From an uncultured Devosia sp. (lineage in GTDB: Bacteria > Pseudomonadota > Alphaproteobacteria > Rhizobiales > Devosiaceae): a stretch of DNA of 6,148 nt. The position numbers and the translations under genes were made by a program. The notes beneath the pieces are model-generated. The model ran no database searches. It saw nothing but the letters and a program-made list of their open reading frames with translations, and was not told where the DNA came from. The stretch is taken from positions 1 to 6,148 of the forward strand of contig CAKTFF010000141.1 of assembly GCA_934553185.1 (NCBI GenBank), read 5' to 3'. Positions 1 through 5,331 of the stretch are shown in pieces (the stretch's first letter is position 1; every line of letters begins with the position of its first letter).

Positions 1-97
1 GAACCACGTGTAACTTCACTTTCGACACGTCCGGCCGACTCAGGGAATGTGATGACGGCGTAGGAGGCTGCTGTGACGGCAGGAGCCTTGTCTTACG

Positions 98-406
98 CTA
101 CCTCCCCGAGGCCAATTTTAGCAGCCCTGCTCGTTCCGACGCGAAAGCCTGCTTCAAGACTGTTCGCAAAGCCAGGATGGCGACAAAGCTCCCGATCTGC
201 TGCCAAGTACCGAGCTCAAGCGTTTTAAGGAGGCTCGCGCCTGTCTTGAAGCCAAGTGAGAGCACCGCCCCGTCGGCGAGTAGCAGACGGGACCGCTCGG
301 GGCCATGCCCACGACCCAGAGCGGCTATCGCGGCCACAACATAGCCCACCAGGATCGCGCTTCCCGCAGCCTCGATCAACGTCGCGACGAGGTGGGCAGG
401 CGTCAC
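98..406 (-). CDS. Small DUF1622-like membrane protein (diverged second copy)
   Basis: This encodes a 102-residue hydrophobic protein with three likely membrane segments at about residues 5-29, 40-58 and 70-88, so it is probably an inner-membrane protein. Its second half lines up without gaps with the DUF1622 protein encoded just upstream. Shared positions include the RL-x-LA stretch near residue 40, a W followed by IG near residues 68-72, and an ALRT-x-L motif at residues 79-84. The two are therefore likely paralogues from a tandem duplication. The start is GTG (406-404), and the upstream gene's TGA overlaps it as GTGA. No good ribosome binding site precedes it, so translation probably depends on coupling to the upstream gene. 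The stop is TAG at 100-98. The loop and first helix have diverged and the charged positions of the second helix differ from the neighbour. No biochemical function is known to me for DUF1622. Confidence 0.75.
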   Translation of the reverse strand: MTPAHLVATLIEAAGSAILVGYVVAAIAALGRGHGPERSRLLLADGAVLSLGFKTGASLLKTLELGTWQQIGSFVAILALRTVLKQAFASERAGLLKLASGR

Positions 407-783
407 GGTACGGTGCTGCCGTCCGCGGGAGTGTTGCCGCGCCGCCGCCGGTCGGCCTCCTGCTCAATCTCGCTCTGCAGGAAGAAGTTGAGCAACGTCC
501 GCAACGCGGCGATGGCAGCGAGCTTGCCGATCTCGTCCCAAGAGGGCGCGATGGCCGTGCGCAGGATGTCGGCGGCGAGCGCGAACTCCAACGCCACCGC
601 GAGCCAGCGCGCGAGGCGCAGCCGTACGGTCTCCTTCGCCGTGTCCGGCATCGCTGGGCGCGATAGAAACACTCGTAACGCCTGCCATGCCGCTTCCAGT
701 GCAGCGAGGGCGATGATGCCGGCGGCCACCGCCTCGACGCCGACCGCGACCCATGCCGTCCAGCTCTTGAAGAGATCTTCCAT
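403..783 (-). CDS. DUF1622 family membrane protein
   Basis: This encodes a 126-residue protein that I recognise as a typical DUF1622 member. It has a hydrophobic helix at about residues 8-33, a basic linker containing RLRLARW (55-60), a second helix with LEFALAADILRT (65-76), and the family-like stretch SWDEIGKLAAIAALRTLLNFFL (starting near 81). The tail is hydrophilic and charged, with an RRRR patch at about 112-115. Three membrane passes and an inner-membrane location are inferred. The ATG at 783-781 is preceded by AGGA five bases upstream, which supports this start over in-frame extensions. Its length is normal for the family. It overlaps the following DUF1622-like gene by four bases, so the two probably form a two-gene operon and may act as a hetero-oligomer. 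The function of the family is not established, so I assign no transport or enzymatic role. Confidence 0.88.
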   Translation of the reverse strand: MEDLFKSWTAWVAVGVEAVAAGIIALAALEAAWQALRVFLSRPAMPDTAKETVRLRLARWLAVALEFALAADILRTAIAPSWDEIGKLAAIAALRTLLNFFLQSEIEQEADRRRRGNTPADGSTVP

Positions 784-1379
784 CGCGATCCTATGTTCTC
801 AGCTTGGTAGGTCATCATGCGCAGCAGTGCGCGATCAATGTCATCCACATCGATGCTATTCGTATTCATGAAGTAATCACCCAGCGGCCGTGAAGCGACC
901 GACGGATGCTTATGAAGTAAACGCTCGGAAGGGTTTCCGCGCACCACTACTCCTGAAGTGCGCGGGCTGGGTGCCTGATGCCGCTCGGGTTGCACTATGC
1001 CCCGCAAAGCGCACACCATCAGGGCGCGCAAAAGGAACTATCTCGGGCAGCTCCATCCTTCCTTCACCTGCCCCGTCCTACCGCACCGTGGATGACCCTC
1101 CACTCGTTGCCGATCCTGCTGGCCCTGTCCTCTCCTAGGCTAGCCGCCGAGCCGTGCGGCCGGGTGATGGGAATCAGCAGCGGCGCACCCTCACGCTGCT
1201 CATCGGCGCCCTTGACCCCAATGATCGTGCGGGGCTTGGCTCAGGTATCGAGTACCGAGCACCAGCCTTGGCTGACCGCCTTGCGCTCAACAACGAGCGG
1301 GCTGAGAGATCGCTGCTCGTTGATCTTTTGCCGCTGGACATCGGCTCGGCAAAGACGTTCCTCTAAGTCTTGGAGATGG
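784..1379. other. Gene-poor stretch with possible coding remnants
   Basis: There is no convincing intact gene between the DUF1622 operon and the kinase stop codon. The first ~90 bases (784-870) are richer in A+T than their surroundings and probably hold the DUF1622 promoter and leader. They include a small stem, GCGCA (819-823) / TGCGC (828-832). A minus-strand frame beginning ATG at 869-867 reads as a hydrophilic peptide (MNTNSIDVDDIDRALLRMM), but it then runs out of frame through the DUF1622 gene. From about 1064 to 1369 two opposite readings look partly coding. One is a plus-strand ORF (GTG 1154 to TAA 1366, 70 aa). The other is a minus-strand frame interrupted by a TGA at 1243-1241. Neither matches a family I recognise. 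Decayed gene fragments or plain spacer are both possible. Confidence 0.5.
1154..1366 (+). CDS. Possible small ORF or gene remnant, unrecognised
   Basis: This is a 70-codon open frame with GTG at 1154 and TAA at 1364-1366. Its composition is reasonably protein-like (LLIGALDPNDRAGLG near residues 15-29, then an acidic/leucine-rich tail ending in SAKTFL) and its third positions are GC-rich. It has no clear ribosome binding site, and the frame on the opposite strand also looks protein-like, so strand assignment is uncertain. It ends 13 bases before the convergently oriented kinase stop codon. It may be the 3' end of a gene that has lost its beginning, or chance. I do not recognise the product. 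Confidence 0.2.
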   Translation: MRPGDGNQQRRTLTLLIGALDPNDRAGLGSGIEYRAPALADRLALNNERAERSLLVDLLPLDIGSAKTFL

Positions 1380-2468
1380 CTATCGCGATAGCCCATCGCC
1401 GTCCCCGTCCGGTGTCTTGCCGATCGGCAGGCAGATGCGGCATTCCAGCCCTTCGGGGCGGAAATCGAGTTTCACCATGCCGCCCAGGTCCTGCACAACG
1501 CCTCGCTCCAGCAGCCGCGAGCCGAACCCTCGGGTGAGTGGCGACGTCACGGCCGGCCCGTCGTGCTCGCGCCACACGATATCCGCCAGCCGGGTGCCGC
1601 TCACCGCCCGACGCAGGTTCCAGCCAACCTCGATGCGCCCTTCGGACGCCGACAGCGCTCCGTACTTGGCCGCGTTGGTGGCCAGTTCATGGAAGGCCAA
1701 CCCAAGCATTTCCACTGCCCCAGCCGGCAGCCGCACCGGCGGCCCGTCCACCGCGGCTCGCTCGGCGCCGCCATAGGGCAGCAACGCGCGCTCCACCACC
1801 TCGGCCAGCAACGCTCCGTCCCAGGCGTGGTGGATCAGCAGATCGTGCGAGCGCGCCAGCGCCAGCAACCGATCGGTGAAGGTTTCCCGCACCCCGTCCG
1901 GCACGCCGCGACGCAGTGTTTGGGCCGCGATCGCCTGCACCGTGGCCAGGATATTCTTCACCCGGTGGCCCATCTCGTCCAACAAGAGCGCGCGGCGCTC
2001 CTCCGCCGTCCGCCCGGCGCTGTTGTCGCGGAACACGTTCAGGAAGCCAACCATCTGGCCGTCGCCGTCGAGCAGCGGCGTCATCGAGCCGCTGGCCCAG
2101 AAATGCGACCCGTCGCGCCGAAGGTGCCAGCGCTCGTTGAGGGCGCGCCCCTCCTCCATGGCGCGGCACAACTCGGTCACGAAGGCGCCCTCGGCGCGGT
2201 CCTCATGGGGAAAGATCAGCTCGCCCGAGCGGCCCAGGACCTCGCTCTCGGTGTAGCCCAGGATGGCGCGTGCCCCGGCGTTCCAGCCGGTGATCCGCCC
2301 ACCCAGGTTCATAGTGATAAGGGCATGATCGGTCGCGGCTTCCAGGAGCCTCTTGGCCTGGTCGTTCTCCGCCCGCAGCCCTTGGTTCTCGGCTTGCAAC
2401 TCGGCAATAAGGCGCTCGTCCTCGGGGCGGCGATGGTAAGGCTCATCGTCCACTGTGATCGCTGTCAT
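1380..2468 (-). CDS. PAS domain HWE-family sensor histidine kinase
   Basis: This encodes a 362-residue soluble sensor kinase that should autophosphorylate on histidine and pass phosphate to a response regulator. Numbered from the ATG at 2468-2466, residues about 18-42 form a coiled coil (LIAELQAENQGLRAEN), followed by a PAS fold at about 43-150 with GWNAGARAILGY and a typical WHLRRDGSHFW strand. The HWE H-box is LDEMGHRVKNILATVQAIA, with phospho-acceptor His168. The N-box is FHELATNAAKYGALS (His260, Asn265), and the family-defining W-x-E appears as WRE (299-301). The GFGSRLLE glycine box is near 314. There are no membrane segments and no receiver domain, so it is probably cytosolic with a PAS-sensed signal. 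An in-frame GTG at 2540 would add 24 residues with no family support and no ribosome binding site. I prefer the inner ATG, although its own Shine-Dalgarno is weak. No partner regulator is encoded nearby. It is divergent from the Crp/Fnr gene. Confidence 0.93.
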   Translation of the reverse strand: MTAITVDDEPYHRRPEDERLIAELQAENQGLRAENDQAKRLLEAATDHALITMNLGGRITGWNAGARAILGYTESEVLGRSGELIFPHEDRAEGAFVTELCRAMEEGRALNERWHLRRDGSHFWASGSMTPLLDGDGQMVGFLNVFRDNSAGRTAEERRALLLDEMGHRVKNILATVQAIAAQTLRRGVPDGVRETFTDRLLALARSHDLLIHHAWDGALLAEVVERALLPYGGAERAAVDGPPVRLPAGAVEMLGLAFHELATNAAKYGALSASEGRIEVGWNLRRAVSGTRLADIVWREHDGPAVTSPLTRGFGSRLLERGVVQDLGGMVKLDFRPEGLECRICLPIGKTPDGDGDGLSR

Positions 2469-2667
2469 AGCCCAGAACTGGCGCGCGCGATCGTGAGAGC
2501 CACCCACATGAGTTAGTCGCGCACAACTTTTGCGAGGCACGCCGCTCGAACAAGAACGCCCCCAGGTCCTCGCCGCTATGGTGTACCCCGGTGCAGCCAG
2601 CGAGCCTCAGCCTTACCTGGTTGTCACGGCGCGTCGCTGCAGGTGGAGGTAGTTGGGATCGGAGTGC

Positions 2668-2677
2668 ACGACGTCGT
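2668..2677. repeat. Perfect 10-base palindrome ACGACGTCGT
   Basis: ACGAC followed immediately by GTCGT forms a perfect dyad with no spacer in the divergent intergenic region. It is short enough to be chance in GC-rich DNA, but its position between two regulatory genes makes it a candidate protein-binding site. Confidence 0.3.
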
Positions 2678-2695
2678 CGTTGGGCTAATCCATGT

Positions 2696-2711
2696 TGTGC
2701 GGAGTTGCACT
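2696..2711. promoter_or_regulatory. Candidate Crp/Fnr-type operator
   Basis: The sequence TGTGC-GGAGTT-GCACT has half-sites separated by exactly six bases. This is the geometry of the classical Crp box (TGTGA-N6-TCACA), and four of the five half-site positions are symmetric. It lies 109 bases before the preferred start of the Crp/Fnr-type gene and overlaps a TTGCAC that could be a -35 element. A role in autoregulation, or in control of the divergent kinase, is inference from position and spacing. Confidence 0.4.
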
Positions 2712-2738
2712 GAAACTCTTTAAGGTTAGAGGCACCCT

Positions 2739-2757
2739 GGAGGGCCAAAGGCTCTCC
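2739..2757. repeat. Stable hairpin in the regulator leader
   Basis: GGAGGGCC (2739-2746), loop AAA, GGCTCTCC (2750-2757). All eight positions pair, one of them as G-U in the plus-strand RNA. There is no T-run after it, so it is not a standard intrinsic terminator. It sits in the likely 5' leader of the Crp/Fnr gene and could affect mRNA stability, or translation from the alternative ATG at 2764. Confidence 0.5.
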
Positions 2758-2820
2758 TAATCCATGGCGACGGCGACGAAAACGGTGCCAAGCCGTTTCG
2801 TATGTGCGAGAGGGCCATCA

Positions 2821-3552
2821 ATGCTCGAAGCCGATTACTACGCCGAGCGGCAGGCCTTGGTACGCAAGCTCCACAGCATCGCCGAGCTTTCCCTGGGAAA
2901 TGAACTGGCGCTGCTGGATCTGCCTATGACGGTGGAGAAGTACCCTTCGCGGCAGGAGTTGGTTGAGGAACGACAGCGCCCGGGCGGCTGCCACCTGATC
3001 CTTGACGGTTTCGCCTGCCGCCACAAGTCCCTCCCTGACGGACGTCGGCAGATCCTGTCGTTCCATACCCCGGGGGATATCCCCGACTTGGAAGGCATGC
3101 ATCTGAAGACCCTGGATTACGGTGTCAGCACCCTCGTTCCCAGCGTGGTCGGCCACATCGCCCACGCCACTCTACACGACCTGGCCCGACGGCATCTCGC
3201 TATTGCTCAGGCGTTCTGGCGCGACACGATGGTTGATGCCGCCATCTTCCGCGAATGGCTACTGAGCCTGGGCCAGCGCAGCGCGCGCGAGCACTTGGCC
3301 CACTTGCTGTGCGAAACGGTGCTGCGCCTCGAAGCGGTGGGTTATCTGGCGGCCGACCTGCCACTCACTCTGACCGACCTTGCTGACGCGCTCGGCCTGC
3401 CCACCGTACAGGTCAACCGGGAACTGCAGGATCTGCAGCGCAATGGGCTGATCGAACTGCGGGCACGCGGCCTGAGGGTGCTGGACTTTAAAGGGTTAGC
3501 CGGGCTGTGCGATTTCGATCGCACCTACCTACGGCAGGAGCAGGCCCTATGA
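2821..3552 (+). CDS. Crp/Fnr family transcriptional regulator
   Basis: This encodes a 243-residue DNA-binding regulator with an N-terminal cyclic-nucleotide-type beta-barrel (about 25-135) and a C-terminal Crp-type winged helix. The barrel shows LILDGFACRHKSLPDGRRQILSFHTPGDIPDL (from about 59). The HTH shows SAREHLAHLL (154-163), then LTLTDLADALGLPTVQVNRELQDLQRNGLIEL (183-213), where VQVNRELQDL is the recognition helix. The long dimerisation helix lies at about 118-145. Cysteines at 57, 66, 164 and 230 are scattered and do not form the N-terminal cluster of true Fnr, so an oxygen-sensing Fe-S centre is unlikely. The ligand cannot be read from the sequence. The ATG at 2821 has GAGAGG about 7 bases upstream and is preferred. 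An ATG at 2764 would add 19 residues that do not look like the family. Its stop overlaps the next start (ATGA), so the two are coupled. Confidence 0.92.
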   Translation: MLEADYYAERQALVRKLHSIAELSLGNELALLDLPMTVEKYPSRQELVEERQRPGGCHLILDGFACRHKSLPDGRRQILSFHTPGDIPDLEGMHLKTLDYGVSTLVPSVVGHIAHATLHDLARRHLAIAQAFWRDTMVDAAIFREWLLSLGQRSAREHLAHLLCETVLRLEAVGYLAADLPLTLTDLADALGLPTVQVNRELQDLQRNGLIELRARGLRVLDFKGLAGLCDFDRTYLRQEQAL

Positions 3553-3791
3553 AGGCGCAACTGCAATCGGTGCGGGTGGACACCGGCGGGCCGGACGAGG
3601 AAGGACAGTTGGTATTCGTCGACGAACGCTTGGTGGCAGTGCTGGTGCAACTCTCCGAGCAACACGACGACGCTACAGGGCAATGGTTCCTGGAACACGG
3701 CTTCGGTCGCTTTGGAGGACCGGCGCAGCGGATTTTCAACGATCTCGAAGCCGTGGAGCGCTGGTTCGAAGATCATTACACGTCTCGATAG
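3549..3791 (+). CDS. 80-residue acidic protein coupled to the Crp/Fnr gene, unknown function
   Basis: The ATG at 3549 overlaps the regulator's TGA (3550-3552), with GGCAGGAG ending about 8 bases upstream, so this start is well supported and translation is coupled. The product is soluble and acidic. An N-terminal strand-like segment is followed by VDERLVAVLVQLSEQH (24-39), then GQWFLEHGFGRFGGP (44-58), and a C-terminal helix DLEAVERWFEDHY (65-77) rich in aromatic and acidic residues. There are no cysteines, signal peptide or membrane segment. I recall similar short hypothetical proteins in Methylobacterium-like genomes but no assigned function. The tight coupling suggests it works with or on the regulator, but that is inference. 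Another in-frame start (GTG at 3507) lies inside the regulator and is less likely. Confidence 0.8.
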   Translation: MKAQLQSVRVDTGGPDEEGQLVFVDERLVAVLVQLSEQHDDATGQWFLEHGFGRFGGPAQRIFNDLEAVERWFEDHYTSR

Positions 3792-3863
3792 AGCAGCAGA
3801 GAAAACAGAAGCCATCGTTGCGGCACGACGCGCTCTAATCGTCACAGCACGAAAGGTAGCAGC

Positions 3864-4394
3864 ATGGCCTTATCGGATGCTGACCGGCAGCGCCGGCACC
3901 GGGAAAGGACTAAGCAACGGCTGGTGGGGCTCGCCGAAGGCTATGGGCCGAACCTGACACCCGAACAGGTAAGCGACCGAAACGCGGTGGCATCGGAACC
4001 GTTATGGCCAATGCCTCAGGACATGGCCCGGGATCAAATGCCACGTTTCCTCGGCTGGACCCGCTATGAATGGTCCGTGGCGCCGGCCGCGTTGGTAGGC
4101 TTCTTCAGTCTCAACGGCGCGTGGCACGGATGGAAAGCCGAGGAAGCCGAGATGCGCCGCAAATGTATGGAAGCAAGCGCGCGGTGGTCCGAGTATGTGG
4201 CGCGCATCAGAGCCGAAACTGGTCGGACTGGCGAAGCTATCCGAATAGCGAAAGGCGCCCCAGCGTTGGTGAGGGCCTACGAGGCAGACCCTACCCTGGG
4301 AGGCAAGGTGAAGCGCAAACCGTCGCCGCCGATCCCTGCGGCGACACGGCCAGCGCGCATACCCATGCCGCCGATAAAGAGTTGGACGCCCTAG
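3864..4394 (+). CDS. Conserved-looking basic protein of unknown function, 176 aa
   Basis: The ATG at 3864 is preceded by AAAGGT about 8 bases upstream. The N-terminus MALSDADRQRRHRERTKQRL is a highly basic helix of a kind seen at the start of many small phage- or plasmid-associated hypothetical proteins. The central part (about 64-91) is aromatic and moderately hydrophobic (YEWSVAPAALVGFFSLNGAWHGW) but probably too short and polar for a confident membrane helix. It is followed by a charged helix with EEAEMRRK. The C-terminal ~35 residues are low-complexity and rich in Pro, Lys and Arg (KVKRKPSPPIP). Nucleic-acid binding is possible from the charge but not shown. It lies 72 bases after the 80-residue gene on the same strand and could be co-transcribed. 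An insertion sequence begins 58 bases past its stop, so the gene itself is intact. Confidence 0.65.
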   Translation: MALSDADRQRRHRERTKQRLVGLAEGYGPNLTPEQVSDRNAVASEPLWPMPQDMARDQMPRFLGWTRYEWSVAPAALVGFFSLNGAWHGWKAEEAEMRRKCMEASARWSEYVARIRAETGRTGEAIRIAKGAPALVRAYEADPTLGGKVKRKPSPPIPAATRPARIPMPPIKSWTP

Positions 4395-4451
4395 ACCGGC
4401 ACGGGCCGACCCGCCGCGTCGCGATAGTCAACGGCATCGTCCGGTGCCTAG
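4395..4451. other. Short spacer ending in the CTAG target site
   Basis: No gene is visible in these 57 bases between the 176-aa gene and the first insertion sequence. The last four bases (4448-4451) are CTAG, the left copy of the insertion target. Any terminator of the upstream genes may have been separated from them by the insertion. Confidence 0.6.
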
Positions 4452-4468
4452 GCTCAGGACCCGTTGAT
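4452..4468 (+). repeat. Left terminal inverted repeat of first IS
   Basis: This 17-base end matches the inverted complement of 5272-5288 at 14 positions and directly follows CTAG. Confidence 0.82.
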
Positions 4469-4521
4469 AGGGGCTATCGCCTGATCTAGATGGTTGATTC
4501 CATTGTAGCCGAGGTGCTGCC

Positions 4522-5286
4522 ATGGCTGACCTGTTCTGGCTGTGTGAAGGTGCAGATCCGCAGGATCTCGCCCTACTTCCTGCTCTCGCACGGCGTGCCC
4601 TGGATCGATGCAGCGGGTCGTCAGCGGCATCCTGCACGTCATCCGCAACGGGCTGCGCTGGCGCGATGCACAGGCCGAGTACGGGCCGCACAAGACCCTC
4701 TACAACCGCTTTGTGCGATGGAGCCGCCTGGGCGTGTTCAACCGCCATCTTCGTCGGGTTCGCGGGCCGAGCGGGTGAGCCCGAGCGCCTGATGATCGAT
4801 GCCACCCACCTCAAGGCGCACCGCACGGCGGCAAGCCTGCTCAAAAAGGGGCTGTTCCCCGCCGTATCGGGCGCACCAAGGGCGGCCTGAACTCCAAGCT
4901 GCACGCCCTCTGCGATGGAAAGGGGCGGCCGCTGATCCTGCTGCTCTCCGAAGGTCAGATGAGCGACCACACGGGTGCGGCACTGATGCTGCCCCGACTG
5001 CCGCAAGTCAAGGAACTGCTCGGCGATAAGGGCTACGACAGCAGCCGCTTCCACCAGGTGCTCGTCGCCCGCAGCATCGCGTCCTGCATACCTTCAAGCA
5101 AGAGCCGCAAGGTCCCGATCCTTTACGACAGGGTGCTCTAACCGCCAGCGCCATCGCATCGAGAACATGTTCGGCTACCTCAAGGACTGGCGCCGCATCG
5201 CCATGCGTCACGACCGATGCGCACACACCTTCATGTCCGCAATCCGCCTCGCCAGCACCGTTCTCTTCTGGATCAATGAGTCCTGA
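4522..5286 (+). pseudogene. Frameshifted IS5-family (IS427-like) transposase
   Basis: Reading across frames reconstructs a normal ~255-residue DDE transposase, but it is split over several frames. MADLFWL starts at 4522. RRISPYFLLSHGVP continues in the +1 frame from about 4550. VVSGILHVIRNGLRWRD through GVFNRH follows in the third frame from about 4613 to 4745. Frame 1 then resumes with GEPERLMIDATHLKAHRTAAS. GRTKGGLNSKLHALCDG through LLGDKGYDS is in frame 3 from about 4860. After a TAA at 5138-5140, QRHRIENMFGYLKDWRR runs in frame 1 to TGA at 5286. The catalytic Asp (MIDATH), Asp (GDKGYD) and Glu (HRIEN) codons all survive. The change near 4845-4860 lies at or after a CAAAAAGGGG run and could be programmed frameshifting. 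The others (about 4550, 4613, 4745, 5140) look like true one-base indels, so no full protein is expected. Confidence 0.88.
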
Positions 5287-5288
5287 CC
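5272..5288 (-). repeat. Right terminal inverted repeat of first IS
   Basis: This is the partner of 4452-4468. The transposase stop codon (5284-5286) lies inside it, as is common in compact insertion sequences. Confidence 0.82.
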
Positions 5289-5292
5289 CTAG
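5289..5292. repeat. Shared CTAG between two insertion sequences
   Basis: This single CTAG is both the right target-site copy of the first element and the left copy of the second. Further copies lie at 4448-4451 and 6145-6148. CTAG is self-complementary, so orientation cannot be told from it. Confidence 0.85.
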
Positions 5293-5306
5293 AAGGTGTT
5301 ACGGAC
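5293..5306 (+). repeat. Left terminal inverted repeat of second IS
   Basis: This 14-base end matches the inverted complement of 6131-6144 at 12 positions and follows CTAG directly. Just inside it, GACC (5304-5307) and GGTC (5313-5316) can pair and are followed by TTTC. This weak terminator-like stem could limit read-through into the transposase. Confidence 0.82.
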
Positions 5307-5331
5307 CTGCGGGGTCTTTCGTTTGGGCTGA

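Larger units (their letters stand above)
2469..2820. promoter_or_regulatory. Divergent intergenic control region, kinase / Crp-Fnr regulator
   Basis: These 352 bases separate two divergently read genes and should contain both promoters. Visible structure includes a 10-base palindrome (2668-2677), a Crp-like dyad (2696-2711) and a stable hairpin (2739-2757). A TTGCAC at 2705-2710 could serve as a -35 element for the regulator, but the matching -10 is poor. The open frames that cross the region have no ribosome binding site and look like shadows. An in-frame ATG at 2764 could extend the regulator by 19 residues, which would place the hairpin directly before the start. Confidence 0.55.
4452..5288 (+). 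mobile_element. IS5-family insertion sequence (IS427-like), inactive, 837 bp
   Basis: The element is bounded by imperfect 17-base inverted repeats (14 of 17 match). The left end is GGCTCAGG-like (GCTCAGGACCCGTTGAT, 4452-4468). The right end, read on the minus strand, is GGTCAGGACTCATTGAT (5288-5272). CTAG flanks both ends (4448-4451 and 5289-5292), matching the target preference of IS5-family elements. Length and internal transposase are typical of the IS427 group. A small subterminal stem GATAG (4466-4470) / CTATC (4474-4478) precedes the transposase and could hinder read-through from outside. The single transposase gene is disrupted, so the element can probably move only if a related transposase acts in trans. 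Confidence 0.87.

Noticed and set aside
1..97. Inverted repeat ACGTGT (6-11) / ACACGT (25-30) as a terminator or operator
   Set aside because: The stem is only six bases, with a 13-base loop and no T-run. I see nothing else of note in these bases beyond the end of the DUF1622 operon.
225..1031. 268-aa minus-strand open frame over the DUF1622 region
   Set aside because: It overlaps the DUF1622 genes in another frame, and most of it is Arg/Ser-rich shadow sequence.
1563..2516. 317-aa plus-strand open frame across the kinase
   Set aside because: It is antisense to a clear PAS-HWE kinase with all its motifs. Long antisense frames are expected in GC-rich genes, and the translation is low-complexity, rich in Arg, Gln and His.
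2739..2757. Intrinsic terminator
   Set aside because: The stem is good but no T-run follows it in either direction, and no gene ends just before it.
2821..3552. Oxygen-sensing Fnr with an Fe-S cluster
   Set aside because: The N-terminal cysteine cluster of Fnr is absent, and the four cysteines present are widely scattered.
4428..5054. 208-aa minus-strand frame opposite the broken transposase
   Set aside because: The plus-strand transposase motifs explain the sequence, so this frame is open only by composition.
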